From: Sphingomonas kaistensis
GTDB lineage: Bacteria > Pseudomonadota > Alphaproteobacteria > Sphingomonadales > Sphingomonadaceae
Direction of reading: 5' to 3'
Assembly (NCBI RefSeq): GCF_011927725.1
Contig: NZ_JAATJC010000001.1
Location: 1,123,001-1,187,000 of the forward strand
DNA: 64,000 bases
Every line of letters begins with the position of its first letter. Positions within the stretch are counted from its first letter, which is position 1. This document shows, piece by piece, positions 10,542-19,907 of this stretch. Both the position numbers and the translations under genes were made by a program. A model generated the notes under the pieces. That model was given only the letters and a program-made list of their open reading frames with translations, was not told the DNA's origin and did no database searches.

Positions 10542-10624
10542 CCGCCCGTCGCGCCGCGTCATGGGCGTCGATGGGAATTGGTGGCGACGATGGGGGATTC
10601 GCTGGCTTTTCCATGTTCACAGAC

Positions 10625-10633
10625 TTATCCACA
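10625..10633 (+). promoter_or_regulatory. Consensus DnaA box
   Basis: TTATCCACA is an exact match to the high-affinity DnaA 9-mer. It lies 252 bases upstream of the mraZ start and inside the dcw regulatory region. Confidence 0.6.
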
Positions 10634-10716
10634 GCCCTGTCCATCAGAACGGGAAGGGAACGCACGGCCTGGAGTGATGCAGGAAAGCCGCGGAAATCGG
10701 CCAAAATCCAGATCTG

Positions 10717-10750
10717 CCCACGTTTTCCCACGATATCCCATTGAGTCCCA
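10717..10750. promoter_or_regulatory. Putative MraZ operator (four repeats, 10-base period)
   Basis: CCCA occurs at 10717, 10727, 10737 and 10747, exactly one helical turn apart (TGGG on the minus strand). MraZ proteins autoregulate by binding TGGG-containing direct repeats with this period upstream of mraZ. Here the repeats are in the opposite orientation to the E. coli arrangement as I recall it. Confidence 0.65.
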
Positions 10751-10884
10751 TGCCCACCCGCGTTACACACAGAGTGTAGCGCGGGGCTGATCCCATTGTT
10801 GTTGGGCCGGCCGCCGGTCGCGGTCACCCCGCGTTCCGGCGAACGGGAGGGGTTTGTCCACCGCGCAAGGGGAGTGATTGCGCG

Positions 10885-11373
10885 GTGGCATTGGAGCATC
10901 TGTTCCAGGGCAGTGCCTTAAACGGGGTCGATGCGAAGGGTCGCGTCTCCGTTCCCGCCTTCCTGCGCTCCGTCATCGAACGCCGCGGCGATGCCCGCAC
11001 CATCGTCCTTGCCAAGCATGAGAGCTTTCCCTGCCTCAGTGCCTACGATCCCGCCTACGCCGCGCTGAAGCACAGCAAGATCGAACGCCTGCTCGAGAAG
11101 AACGAGCAGGAAGCCGGCGCCCAGCTCGCCTATCAGCAGAGCAACCTCCTGGCCTTCGCGGTCAGCGAGGAGGTGCCCTACGACAGCACCGGCCGGATCC
11201 TGGTCCCGACCATGATGCGCCGCAAGGGCGGCATCGCCGATCTCGCGCTGTTCCTGGGGGTCGGTGAGACCTTCCAGATCTGGAATCCCGAAACGCTCCT
11301 CGCCGATGACCGCATCCCCGAGGATCTCAAGGACGTCTGCCGGTACCGGCTCGAGGAACGGGGGCTCGCATGA
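10885..11373 (+). CDS. mraZ: Transcriptional regulator MraZ
   Basis: A 162-residue protein with two AbrB-like SpoVT/MraZ repeats: [14 protein letters not shown] near the N terminus and DSTGRILVP in the second half. MraZ forms ring-shaped oligomers that bind repeated sites in its own promoter and represses the dcw operon. It is the first gene of the cluster. The start is a GTG preceded by a GGGGAG ribosome-binding site. The stop overlaps the rsmH start (ATGA). Putative operator repeats lie about 140-170 bases upstream. Confidence 0.95.
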   Translation: MALEHLFQGSALNGVDAKGRVSVPAFLRSVIERRGDARTIVLAKHESFPCLSAYDPAYAALKHSKIERLLEKNEQEAGAQLAYQQSNLLAFAVSEEVPYDSTGRILVPTMMRRKGGIADLALFLGVGETFQIWNPETLLADDRIPEDLKDVCRYRLEERGLA

Positions 11374-12350
11374 GCGGGAATCCCCCCTCCGTTTCTCTGG
11401 GTGATCCAAGGCCCACAACGGGTCACCTGCCGGTACTGGTGGACGAAGTCGTCGAAGCGCTCGCGATTTCGGAAGGCGAAACGCATGTCGACGGCACGTT
11501 CGGCGCCGGCGGTTATACCCGCGCGATGCTCCGGGCGGGGGCGGGGCGAGTGATTGCCTTTGATCAAGACCCTGACGCGATCGCCAACGGGCCATTACTC
11601 GTCCCCGATCCCAGACTGACGCTGGTTCACGACCGCTTCTCGCGCATGGCCGAAGCGCTGGAGGAGCGCGACCTGCTGCCGGTCGACGGCGTTACGCTGG
11701 ATATCGGCGTCAGCTCGATGCAGCTCGACCAGGCCGAGCGCGGCTTCTCGTTCCGCGAGGACGGCCCGCTCGACATGCGGATGAGCCAGGACGGCCCAAG
11801 CGCCGCCGACTTCCTCAACACCGCCGACGAGGCCGAGATCGCGCGGGTCATCCGCGATTACGGCGACGAGCCCAAGGCACGCGGCCTCGCCCGCGCCATC
11901 GTCGCCGCGCGCCCGCTGACCCGCACCGGCGAGCTGTCGGCGATCTGCCGCAAGGTGCTGGGCTGGCATGCCGGCATGAAGACCGACCCCGCGACGCGCA
12001 CCTTTCAGGCGATCCGGATCCGCGTGAATGCCGAGCTGGCCGAGCTTGAAGCGGGGCTGGAAGCGGCCGAACGCGCGCTCCGGCCCGGCGGACGGCTGGC
12101 GGTGGTGACCTTCCACAGCCTCGAAGACCGCATCGTGAAGCAGTTCCTGCGTACCCGCAGCGGCGCTGCGCCGGCCGGTTCGCGGCATCGGCCGATGCTC
12201 GACAATGGCCCCGCGCCGACCTTCCGCGCCGTCGCCAAGCCGGTCGCGGCGAGCGAGGCGGAGCTGGCGATCAATCCCCGCGCCCGTTCGGCGCGCCTGC
12301 GCAGTGCTGTCCGCACCGATGCACCTTATTCCCCCCGAAAGGCGGCCTGA
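11370..12350 (+). CDS. rsmH: 16S rRNA m4C1402 methyltransferase RsmH
   Basis: A 326-residue SAM-dependent methyltransferase that N4-methylates C1402 in the decoding centre of 16S rRNA. It has [13 protein letters not shown] at the N terminus, the SAM-binding [33 protein letters not shown] with the family's signature, and [19 protein letters not shown] near the C terminus. Length is typical. It is the second dcw gene, translationally coupled to mraZ and separated from ftsL by three bases. Confidence 0.97.
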   Translation: MSGNPPSVSLGDPRPTTGHLPVLVDEVVEALAISEGETHVDGTFGAGGYTRAMLRAGAGRVIAFDQDPDAIANGPLLVPDPRLTLVHDRFSRMAEALEERDLLPVDGVTLDIGVSSMQLDQAERGFSFREDGPLDMRMSQDGPSAADFLNTADEAEIARVIRDYGDEPKARGLARAIVAARPLTRTGELSAICRKVLGWHAGMKTDPATRTFQAIRIRVNAELAELEAGLEAAERALRPGGRLAVVTFHSLEDRIVKQFLRTRSGAAPAGSRHRPMLDNGPAPTFRAVAKPVAASEAELAINPRARSARLRSAVRTDAPYSPRKAA

Positions 12351-12353
12351 TCC

Positions 12354-13037
12354 ATGCGTGGTTTTCGTGAAGTAGGCTGGGTCGCGGCGGTCGCCGGTAC
12401 GGCGCTCTGCTGCTACATGGTCAGCCTCAAGGTCGCGTCCGAGCGGGCTTCGCTCGAGCAGGTGGAAAACCGCATCGTCGTGGCGCAGCGCGACATTCGC
12501 GTGCTGCAGACCGAGATCGGCACCCGGGGGCGGCTTGAGCAGCTGGAAAGCTGGAACGTGAAGGTGCTGGCGCTGTCCGCGCCGCAGGCCCACCAGTTCC
12601 TCGAAGGCGAGTTCCAGCTGGCGACGCTGGCCGCGCCCACCCGGAAGGTCGACCCGGCGGCGCCGGTGGTGCTGGCCTCGGCGCCCGCCCCCGAGCCGCG
12701 CCAGGTTGGTTCGGCGCAACGCGGGGAAAGCTCGGACGGAGAGAATGGCGGGCCCACCGCGCGCGATCTGATGCAGATCGCGAGCTACAAGCGCGAGATC
12801 CCCTCGGCCCCCGAGAAAACTGTGGATAAGGCGCCGGTCGCCAAGCCGCAGGCGGTGAAGATCGCGGCGGTGCCTGCTAAGGCCCCGGCCAAGCCGGCAA
12901 CGGTGACCAAGGCCAAGGCGGACTCCGCGGCCAAGGCGCCGGCCAAGCTGGCCGCGACGGCCGGCGCAAAGGTTGAACCGAAGGCCAAGCCATTGGCCAC
13001 GATTGCAAAACCCAAGGACGTCAAAGCCCGGCAATGA
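12354..13037 (+). CDS. ftsL: Cell division protein FtsL with long Ala/Lys-rich tail
   Basis: A 227-residue bitopic protein. A hydrophobic segment (about residues 9-26) is followed by a coiled-coil stretch (ERASLEQVENRIVVAQRDIRVLQTEI) and a conserved LEQLESWN motif, the FtsL core. This core forms the FtsQLB/FtsWI activation complex in the periplasm. The remaining C-terminal region of about 130 residues is low-complexity and very rich in Ala, Lys and Pro, with repeated KAPAK-type units, roughly doubling the usual FtsL length. Identification rests on position between rsmH and ftsI plus the membrane/coiled-coil layout. The stop overlaps the ftsI start (ATGA). Confidence 0.88.
   Translation: MRGFREVGWVAAVAGTALCCYMVSLKVASERASLEQVENRIVVAQRDIRVLQTEIGTRGRLEQLESWNVKVLALSAPQAHQFLEGEFQLATLAAPTRKVDPAAPVVLASAPAPEPRQVGSAQRGESSDGENGGPTARDLMQIASYKREIPSAPEKTVDKAPVAKPQAVKIAAVPAKAPAKPATVTKAKADSAAKAPAKLAATAGAKVEPKAKPLATIAKPKDVKARQ
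12821..12829 (-). promoter_or_regulatory. Consensus DnaA box inside ftsL
   Basis: TGTGGATAA is the reverse complement of the DnaA 9-mer TTATCCACA. It lies within the low-complexity tail region of ftsL, so its presence may be coincidental with Val-Asp-Lys codons. Confidence 0.35.
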
Positions 13038-14752
13038 ACGCTCCGACCCCCGCACTCGTCGCTGCCCGGCCCGAGCGCCTGAGGCTCGTCGGGCAGCGGC
13101 GCCAGCTGCTCGGCATCATGCACCAGCGGCTGATGGTCGGAATGCTGATCTTCGGCGCCGTGATCATCGCCATCGTCCTTCGCCTGACCTGGCTTGGCCT
13201 GTTCGGTGACCATGCCGGGCGCCAGTTCACGGCGATCGCCAACCTGCCCTCGCGCGGCGACATCGTCGATCGCGACGGCCAGCCGCTTGCGCGCACCATC
13301 GACAGCTGGACCGTGGCGATCCAGCCGTCCAAGGTGATCGGCGACAAGAAAGCGCTCAGCGTCGAGCTTGCCCGCCTGATGCCCGAAAAGGACGCGGCCG
13401 GCTGGCTTGCCGAAATCAGTTCGGGCAAGAGTTTCATCTATCTCCGCCGCCGCGCGGCGCCGCGCCTAGTGCAGGCGCTGAACGAGCTTGGCGAGCCGGG
13501 CATCGCGCTCAGCCGAGAACCCGACCGGCTGTACCCGCAGACCGACCTTGCCGCCCACGTGCTCGGCTCCACCGATATCGACGGCCATGGCGCGTCGGGA
13601 ATGGAGCGGGGCATGGACTCGTACCTGTCCGATCCCGCCCGGCGCGGCGAGCCGCTGCAGCTGTCGATCAGCAGCCGGGTCCAGCAGGCGCTGGAGCATG
13701 AACTGCTGGAAGCGAAGACGCATTTCAACGCGGTGGGGGCGGCGGGCGTGCTGCTCGACATTCACACCGGCGAAGTGCTGGCGATGACCAGCCTGCCGCA
13801 GCTCAACCCCAATGTCGCGGGCAACATGGAGCCCGAAGCGCGCTTCAACCGCGCCACGCTGGGCGTGTTCGAGCTTGGGTCGACCTTCAAGCCGTTCACG
13901 GTGGCGATGGCGCTCGACACCGGCGACGTGAAGTCGATGGGGCAGATCTATCCCTGCTACGACCGCTTCGTCCGCCCCAACGGGCGCGCGGTCACCGACA
14001 CTCATCCGTTCGGCCGCCCCTGCTCGGTCGCCGAGATCATGATGGAAAGCTCCAACATCGGCACCGCGCAGATCGCCGGGCAGGTCGGCACCGACCCGAT
14101 GCGCGAGTTCCTCAAGGGCATGGGCTTCCTCGACAAGGTCGAGGTCGAGCTTCCCGAGCGCGCCCGCGCGCTGTCCATTCCCAAGGCGAACTGGGACATG
14201 TCGACCACCATGACGGTCGGCTTCGGCCATGCCATCGCGGTCACGCCGCTCCACCTCGCGCTCGGCTATGCGACGCTCTACAACGGCGGCCTTTATCGCC
14301 CGGCCACCCTGCTCAAGGTCAACAAGGGACATCCGGTGACCAAGGGCCGCCGGGTGTTCAGCGAGGAAACCAGCTACAAGATGCGGTCGCTGCTGCGGCT
14401 GGTGGTGACGAAGGGCACCGGCAAGAAGGCGGATGCGGTCGGCTATCGCGTCGGGGGCAAGACCGGCACCGCGGAAAAGGTGCTGCCCGGCGGCGGCTAT
14501 TCCAAGACCGCCAACATCACGAGCTTTGCCGGCGTTTTTCCGATGGACGAGCCGCGCTATGCGATGGTGGTGATGCTCGACGATCCCAAGGCCGCGCCGG
14601 AGACGAGCGGCTGGCGCACCGCCGGCTGGAACGCCGCGCCGACCTTCGGCAAGGTGGTTGCGCGGATCGCCCCGATGCTCGGCGTGCGTCCGGACATGAA
14701 GCGCGACGCCAACATGAACGAAGTGCTTCCGTTCGTCCGCGAAGAAAAGTAG
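13034..14752 (+). CDS. ftsI: Penicillin-binding protein 3 / FtsI, septal transpeptidase
   Basis: A 572-residue class B PBP that cross-links septal peptidoglycan in complex with FtsW. One membrane helix lies at about residues 36-56, then a pedestal domain containing the IVDRDGQPLART motif. The transpeptidase domain shows all three active-site motifs: SxxK as GSTFKPF with nucleophile Ser283 and Lys286, SxN as MESSNIG, and KTG as GGKTGTAEK. Length fits the family. It is coupled to ftsL by an ATGA overlap and followed by murE after 10 bases. Confidence 0.97.
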   Translation: MNAPTPALVAARPERLRLVGQRRQLLGIMHQRLMVGMLIFGAVIIAIVLRLTWLGLFGDHAGRQFTAIANLPSRGDIVDRDGQPLARTIDSWTVAIQPSKVIGDKKALSVELARLMPEKDAAGWLAEISSGKSFIYLRRRAAPRLVQALNELGEPGIALSREPDRLYPQTDLAAHVLGSTDIDGHGASGMERGMDSYLSDPARRGEPLQLSISSRVQQALEHELLEAKTHFNAVGAAGVLLDIHTGEVLAMTSLPQLNPNVAGNMEPEARFNRATLGVFELGSTFKPFTVAMALDTGDVKSMGQIYPCYDRFVRPNGRAVTDTHPFGRPCSVAEIMMESSNIGTAQIAGQVGTDPMREFLKGMGFLDKVEVELPERARALSIPKANWDMSTTMTVGFGHAIAVTPLHLALGYATLYNGGLYRPATLLKVNKGHPVTKGRRVFSEETSYKMRSLLRLVVTKGTGKKADAVGYRVGGKTGTAEKVLPGGGYSKTANITSFAGVFPMDEPRYAMVVMLDDPKAAPETSGWRTAGWNAAPTFGKVVARIAPMLGVRPDMKRDANMNEVLPFVREEK

Positions 14753-14762
14753 CCGCACCCCC

Positions 14763-16196
14763 ATGCGACTGACCGACCTCGTCGACGCCTCCGCTCTCGA
14801 CGCCGCTGCCGCTGGCGTCGAGGTGACCGGCTTTGCCATCGACCACCGCAAGGTGGCGCCCGGCACCATCTTCGGTGCCTTTCGCGGATCGGCCCGCAGC
14901 GGCGAGGACTATATCGCTGCCGCGGTCGCCGCCGGCGCGTTGGCGGTGATCGCGCGGCCCGAGGCGAGGGTCGAGGGCGCAGTGCACATTGCCGACAGCG
15001 AGCCGCGCCATCGTCTCGCCGAGCTCGCCGCCCGCTTCTTCGCGCCCTATCCCGATACGGTGGTCGCGGTGACCGGGACCAACGGCAAGACCTCGACGGT
15101 GGAGATGACGCGCCAGCTGTGGCGGATGGCGGGGCACCGCTCGGCCTCGGTCGGGACGCTTGGCGTCACCACCGCCGACGAGCAGGTCAAGACCGGCCTT
15201 ACCACCCCCGACATCGTCACCTTCCTCAGCAACATGTCGGGCCTCAGGACGATGGGCATCAGCCACGTCGCCTATGAGGCGTCGAGCCACGGGCTGGATC
15301 AGTATCGCAGCGAAGGGCTGGCGGTGGCCGCCGCCGCCTTCACCAATTTCTCGCGCGACCACCTCGATTACCATGGCACGATGGAGGCCTATTTCGAGGC
15401 CAAGATGCGGTTGTTCGACGAGGTGGTGGACGCCGCCGGCACCGCGGTGGTGTGGACCGGCGACCCGAAAAGCGCCGAGGTCGTCGACCGCGCCCGCCGC
15501 CGTGGGCTCAAGGTCCTGACGGTAGGCCCGGGCGGCGAGACGATCGACCTCAAGAGCCGCACAGCAAGCCCGCTCGGCCAGACCCTGGTGCTGGGCCACG
15601 GCGGCAAGGACTGGACCCTGAAGCTGCCGCTGATCGGCGCCTATCAGGCCGCCAACGTGCTGGTGTCCGCCGGGCTGGTGCTTGCGACCGGGGGCACTTG
15701 GGCCGACACGCTTCGCGGCCTCGGCCGCCTGTCGCCGGTCCGGGGCCGGCTGGAACGCGCGGTGATCACCCCTGCCGGCGCCCCCGTATATATCGACTAT
15801 GCGCACACGCCCGACGCGCTGGAAGCGGCGATCGCCGCGTTAAAGCCGCATGTCGCCGGGCGGCTGATCACCCTGTTCGGCGCCGGCGGCGACCGCGATA
15901 CCGGCAAGCGGCCCGAGATGGGCCGGGTCGCGGCGGCTGGAAGCGACGTGGTGATCGTAACCGATGACAATCCGCGCACCGAGGATCCCGCGTCGATCCG
16001 CCGCGCCGTCCTGGAAGGAGCGCCGGGCGCACGCGAGATCGGTGGCCGCCGCGCCGCCATCGCTGCCGCCATCACGGAGGCCCGCGAGGGCGACATCGTG
16101 CTGCTTGCGGGCAAGGGCCATGAAACGGTGCAGGTGATCGGCGACACCGTCATGCCGTTCGACGATGCGCAGGTCGCCCGGGAGTGCGCGGCATGA
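14763..16196 (+). CDS. murE: UDP-MurNAc-tripeptide ligase MurE (meso-DAP type)
   Basis: A 477-residue cytoplasmic ATP-dependent ligase that adds the third stem-peptide residue to UDP-MurNAc-L-Ala-D-Glu. The P-loop is VTGTNGKTST, followed by the Mur ligase central domain with YEASSHGLDQ and FTNFSRDHLDYHG. The DNPRTEDP motif near residue 400 is the signature of meso-diaminopimelate-adding MurE, as expected in a Gram-negative. The start ATG lies 10 bases after ftsI and the stop overlaps the murF start (ATGA). Confidence 0.97.
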   Translation: MRLTDLVDASALDAAAAGVEVTGFAIDHRKVAPGTIFGAFRGSARSGEDYIAAAVAAGALAVIARPEARVEGAVHIADSEPRHRLAELAARFFAPYPDTVVAVTGTNGKTSTVEMTRQLWRMAGHRSASVGTLGVTTADEQVKTGLTTPDIVTFLSNMSGLRTMGISHVAYEASSHGLDQYRSEGLAVAAAAFTNFSRDHLDYHGTMEAYFEAKMRLFDEVVDAAGTAVVWTGDPKSAEVVDRARRRGLKVLTVGPGGETIDLKSRTASPLGQTLVLGHGGKDWTLKLPLIGAYQAANVLVSAGLVLATGGTWADTLRGLGRLSPVRGRLERAVITPAGAPVYIDYAHTPDALEAAIAALKPHVAGRLITLFGAGGDRDTGKRPEMGRVAAAGSDVVIVTDDNPRTEDPASIRRAVLEGAPGAREIGGRRAAIAAAITEAREGDIVLLAGKGHETVQVIGDTVMPFDDAQVARECAA

Positions 16197-17572
16197 CCGC
16201 CCCCCTGTGGACCTCCGCCGAGATCGAGGCTGCGACCGGCGGTACCGCTTCCGCGCCGTTCGAGGTCGGCGGCATCACCTTCGACAGCCGCGAGGTCGAG
16301 CCGGGCTGGCTGTTCGTCGCCATGCCGGGGACGGTCGCCGACGGGCATGACTTTGTCGCCAGGGCTTTCGCGCAGGGCGCTGCCGCCGCCCTCGTCAGCC
16401 GGCCGGTCGAGGGCGTCCACCTGCTGGTGCCCGACGTGGCCAAAGCGCTCGAGGACCTTGCCCGCGCCAGCCGCGCGCGGATGACCGGCAAGGTGCTGGG
16501 AGTCACCGGATCGGTCGGCAAGACCGGCACCAAGGAAGCGCTCGCCGCAGCGCTGGCTCGCCGCCACCCGGGCAAGGTCCACCGCTCGCTCAAGAGCTAC
16601 AACAACCACACCGGCGTTCCGCTCAGCCTCGCCCGGATGCCGCGCGACAGCGTTTACGGCGTGTTCGAGATGGGGATGAACCATGCCGGCGAGATCCGGG
16701 CGCTGGTCGCCATGGTCCGTCCGCACGTCGCGCTGATCACCGCCATCGCGCCCGCCCACATCGAGAATCTCGGAAGCGTCGAGGGCATCGCCGACGCCAA
16801 GGCCGAGATCTTCGAAGGGCTGGAACCCGGCGGTACCGCGATCATCCCCAACAACAGCCCGTATCGCGACCGCCTGCTGAAGGCGGCCCGGCGCCATGCG
16901 GAGACGATGGTCACCTTCGGTTCGGGGGACGCGGACGTCAGCGCGCTTCACGCGGTGCGCAGCGACAAGGGCGGAAGCCTAGTCACCGCCCGCCTGGCCA
17001 GCGCCGACCTCACCTACACCATCGCCCAGCCCGGGGAGCATTGGGTCGGCAACAGCCTGGCCGTACTGGCCGCGGTCGAAGCGGTCGGCGCCGACCTTGC
17101 CGCCGCCGGCCTCGCGCTCGGCGACATGGGCGGGCTCAAGGGACGGGGCCAGCGCCACCGGGTCGCGGTCGCGGGCGGGCAGGCGCTGCTGATCGACGAG
17201 AGCTACAATGCCAATCCGGTCAGCATGGCCGCAACGCTCGGAAGCCTTGCGGCCGAGCGGGTCGACGGCCGCCGGCTGGCGGTGCTCGGCACCATGCTCG
17301 AGCTGGGCGCCTTCAGCGACGAGGCCCATGCCGGGCTGGCCCCCGCTATCCTCGAGGCCAAGGTCGACGACCTGATTCTGGTCGGCGAGGCGACCCGTCC
17401 GCTGGCCGCCGCGCTCGACGGGAAGCTGCCGGTGACCCTCGTCGCCAACGCCGCTGAGGCCACCGACGCGCTCCTTGCACGGCTTGGCGCGGGGGATGCC
17501 GTGCTGGTCAAGGCGTCCAACGGCATCGGCCTTGCCTCGCTGGTCGAACGGGTGGCAGGGGGCTCGGCCTGA
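16193..17572 (+). CDS. murF: UDP-MurNAc-pentapeptide synthetase MurF
   Basis: A 459-residue ligase that adds D-Ala-D-Ala to UDP-MurNAc-tripeptide. [17 protein letters not shown] marks the MurE/MurF-type N domain; the P-loop is [12 protein letters not shown], where the family often has GSx[13 protein letters not shown] and [11 protein letters not shown] are typical MurF segments; DESYNANP and LGTMLELG occur in the C domain. The start at 16193 (MTAPLW) overlapping the murE stop is preferred to the in-frame ATG nine bases upstream. The stop overlaps the mraY start (TGATG). Confidence 0.96.
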   Translation: MTAPLWTSAEIEAATGGTASAPFEVGGITFDSREVEPGWLFVAMPGTVADGHDFVARAFAQGAAAALVSRPVEGVHLLVPDVAKALEDLARASRARMTGKVLGVTGSVGKTGTKEALAAALARRHPGKVHRSLKSYNNHTGVPLSLARMPRDSVYGVFEMGMNHAGEIRALVAMVRPHVALITAIAPAHIENLGSVEGIADAKAEIFEGLEPGGTAIIPNNSPYRDRLLKAARRHAETMVTFGSGDADVSALHAVRSDKGGSLVTARLASADLTYTIAQPGEHWVGNSLAVLAAVEAVGADLAAAGLALGDMGGLKGRGQRHRVAVAGGQALLIDESYNANPVSMAATLGSLAAERVDGRRLAVLGTMLELGAFSDEAHAGLAPAILEAKVDDLILVGEATRPLAAALDGKLPVTLVANAAEATDALLARLGAGDAVLVKASNGIGLASLVERVAGGSA

Positions 17573-18642
17573 TGCTCTATCTCATTGCCGAATATCTGGG
17601 TTTTCCAGGGCTCCTCAACCTCATCCGCTACATCAGCTTCCGGGCCGGTGCGGCGACCGCGACGGCGCTTGCGATCGGGCTGCTGATCGGGCCGTGGTTC
17701 ATCAATTATCTCCGCGTCCGCCAGGGCAAGGGCCAGCCGATCCGCGCCGACGGGCCGCAGACCCACCTCGCCAAGCGCGGCACGCCGACCATGGGCGGGC
17801 TGCTGATCCTGGTCTCGGTGACCATCTCCTGCCTGCTGTGGATGGACCTCCAGAGCCCCTACGTCTGGGCCTGCCTGCTGGTCACCGCCGGGTTCGGCGC
17901 GATCGGGTTCATGGACGATTACGACAAGGTCAAGAAAGCGCACCATGCCGGCATCCCGGGCAAGGTGCGGCTGCTGCTCGAGTTCCTGATCGCCGGTTTC
18001 GCGACCTGGTTGATGGTTCGGGTGTCGGGGACCAACCTCTACCTGCCGTTCGTCCAGGGACCGGTCATGGACCTCGGCTGGTTCTACGTCATCTTCGGCG
18101 CGTTCGTGATCGTCGCCTTCGGCAATGCGGTGAACCTGACCGACGGGCTCGACGGGCTCGCGACCATGCCGGTGGTGATCGCGGCGCTGGCCTTCACCCT
18201 GATCGTCTATCTGTGCGGCGACGCCCGCTTCGCGCCCTATCTCGGCATTCCGCATGTGAAGGGGGTCGGTGACCTTACCGTGCTGTTGCTGGCGACGGTC
18301 GGGGCGTGCCTGGCGTTCCTGTGGTTCAATGCGCCCCCGGCGGCGGTGTTCATGGGCGATACCGGAAGCCTCGCGCTCGGCGGGGCGCTGGGCGCGGTGG
18401 CGGTGGCGGCGCACCACGAGTTCGTGCTGGCGCTGATCGGCGGGCTGTTCGTGGCCGAGGCGTTGAGCGTCATCGTCCAGGTCGCGGTCTACAAGAGGAC
18501 CGGGCGGCGGGTGTTCCTGATGGCCCCGATCCACCACCATTTCGAGCACAAGGGCTGGAGCGAGCCGACCGTGGTGATCCGCTTCTGGATCGTTGCTTTC
18601 GTGCTGGCGCTGGCCGGCCTCAGCACGCTCAAGCTGCGGTGA
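17572..18642 (+). CDS. mraY: Phospho-MurNAc-pentapeptide transferase MraY
   Basis: A 356-residue polytopic inner-membrane enzyme transferring phospho-MurNAc-pentapeptide to undecaprenyl phosphate to form lipid I. About ten hydrophobic segments are apparent. Catalytic-site loops are visible: the Asp pair in [26 protein letters not shown], and [11 protein letters not shown], followed by MAPIHHHFE with the histidine cluster typical of MraY. Length is normal. The start overlaps murF and the stop overlaps the GTG of murD. Confidence 0.98.
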   Translation: MLYLIAEYLGFPGLLNLIRYISFRAGAATATALAIGLLIGPWFINYLRVRQGKGQPIRADGPQTHLAKRGTPTMGGLLILVSVTISCLLWMDLQSPYVWACLLVTAGFGAIGFMDDYDKVKKAHHAGIPGKVRLLLEFLIAGFATWLMVRVSGTNLYLPFVQGPVMDLGWFYVIFGAFVIVAFGNAVNLTDGLDGLATMPVVIAALAFTLIVYLCGDARFAPYLGIPHVKGVGDLTVLLLATVGACLAFLWFNAPPAAVFMGDTGSLALGGALGAVAVAAHHEFVLALIGGLFVAEALSVIVQVAVYKRTGRRVFLMAPIHHHFEHKGWSEPTVVIRFWIVAFVLALAGLSTLKLR

Positions 18643-19907
18643 TCACGGCCGGGGCCTGGAAGAATAAACGATACGCCGTCTACGGGCTCGCCCGCTCCGG
18701 CCTGGCGACCGTGCGCGCATTGGTGGCGAGCGGGGCGGCGGTGACGGCCTGGGACCGGAGCGAGGAAGCGCGGGCCAAGGCGGAAGGCGCGACGCTGCTC
18801 GACCTCGACACCGCCGACCTCAGCCAGTTCGACAGCCTGGTCGTCTCGCCAGGCGTGCCGCTCAACACCCACCCGATCGCCGCCCGGGCGCGCGAGGCGC
18901 GAGTCGAGATCATCGGCGACATCGAACTGTTCGCCCGCGCCCGCGCCGAGCTGCCGCCGCACAAGGTGGTCGCGATCACCGGCACCAACGGCAAGAGCAC
19001 GACGACGGCACTGGTCCACCACATCCTCGCGACCGCAGGCGTGCCGACCACCATGGGCGGCAACATCGGCCTGCCGATCCTCGCGCAGGACCCGCTGCCG
19101 GAAGGTGGGGTCTATGTGCTGGAGCTGTCGAGCTACCAGATCGACCTGACCCATAGCCTCGACTGCGATGTCGCGGTGCTGCTCAACATCACGCCGGATC
19201 ATCTCGACCGCTACGACAGCTTCGAGGCCTATGCAGCGAGCAAGGCGCGGTTGTTCGCGATGCAATCGGCCGACCAAACCGCCTTGGTCGACTGGAGCCT
19301 GTTCGAGCGCGGGCTCGTGGTGCCGGCCGCCGGGTTCAACGGACTCACGCTCCCCTCCGGCTATGACCCGGGGGAATGGCCGGCACTGCAGGGGCCGCAC
19401 AATGAGCAGAATGCCGCCGCCGCCATCGAGACGACGGCGTGGCTGGGACTGGGCGAAGAGGCGATCGCGGCCGGGCTGCGCACCTATCCCGGCCTGCCCC
19501 ACCGCATGGAGCGCGTGGCCGAGCTGAACGGCGCGCTGTTCGTCAACGACAGCAAGGCCACCAACGCCGAAGCCGCGGCGCCCGCGCTCGCCGCTTACCC
19601 GCGTATCCGCTGGATCGTCGGAGGACAGGCCAAGACCAAGGAGCTCGGCGACACGGCCCGGCACCTGGGCCACGTCGTGCGCGCCTACACCATCGGCGAG
19701 GCGGGGCCGCTGTTCACCAAGCTCCTCCGGACACACGGCGTCGACGTGATCGAGTCGGAAACGCTGGAAAATGCGGTGAAATTTGCTGCGAGGGATTCAC
19801 AGCCGGGCGAGACGGTTCTACTCTCCCCGGCCTGCGCCTCGTTCGACCAGTTCCGGGACTTCGAGGCGCGCGGGGAGGCCTTCAGGGCCTTGGTGGGGGC
19901 ATTATGA
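18639..19907 (+). CDS. murD: UDP-MurNAc-L-Ala:D-Glu ligase MurD
   Basis: A 422-residue ligase adding D-glutamate to UDP-MurNAc-L-Ala. The N domain starts [14 protein letters not shown] with a UDP-binding loop. The P-loop is [12 protein letters not shown], followed by LELSSYQID and [12 protein letters not shown]; the C domain has [11 protein letters not shown] and [12 protein letters not shown]. The start is a GTG overlapping the mraY stop (GTGA); the open frame continues far upstream but only as antisense-free overlap of mraY. The stop overlaps the ftsW start (ATGA). Confidence 0.95.
   Translation: MITAGAWKNKRYAVYGLARSGLATVRALVASGAAVTAWDRSEEARAKAEGATLLDLDTADLSQFDSLVVSPGVPLNTHPIAARAREARVEIIGDIELFARARAELPPHKVVAITGTNGKSTTTALVHHILATAGVPTTMGGNIGLPILAQDPLPEGGVYVLELSSYQIDLTHSLDCDVAVLLNITPDHLDRYDSFEAYAASKARLFAMQSADQTALVDWSLFERGLVVPAAGFNGLTLPSGYDPGEWPALQGPHNEQNAAAAIETTAWLGLGEEAIAAGLRTYPGLPHRMERVAELNGALFVNDSKATNAEAAAPALAAYPRIRWIVGGQAKTKELGDTARHLGHVVRAYTIGEAGPLFTKLLRTHGVDVIESETLENAVKFAARDSQPGETVLLSPACASFDQFRDFEARGEAFRALVGAL

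Larger units (their letters stand above)
10542..10884 (+). promoter_or_regulatory. mraZ: Regulatory region upstream of the dcw cluster
   Basis: No gene is visible in these 343 bases. In order the region holds a loose TGGG array (10562-10594), a GATTC site (10596), a perfect DnaA box (10625-10633), four CCCA repeats at exact 10-base steps (10717-10750) and an inverted repeat (10759-10783). A purine-rich ribosome-binding site, GGGGAG, lies near 10869-10874, ahead of the GTG start of mraZ. The dcw promoter should lie within it; I cannot place -35 and -10 boxes with confidence. Confidence 0.7.
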
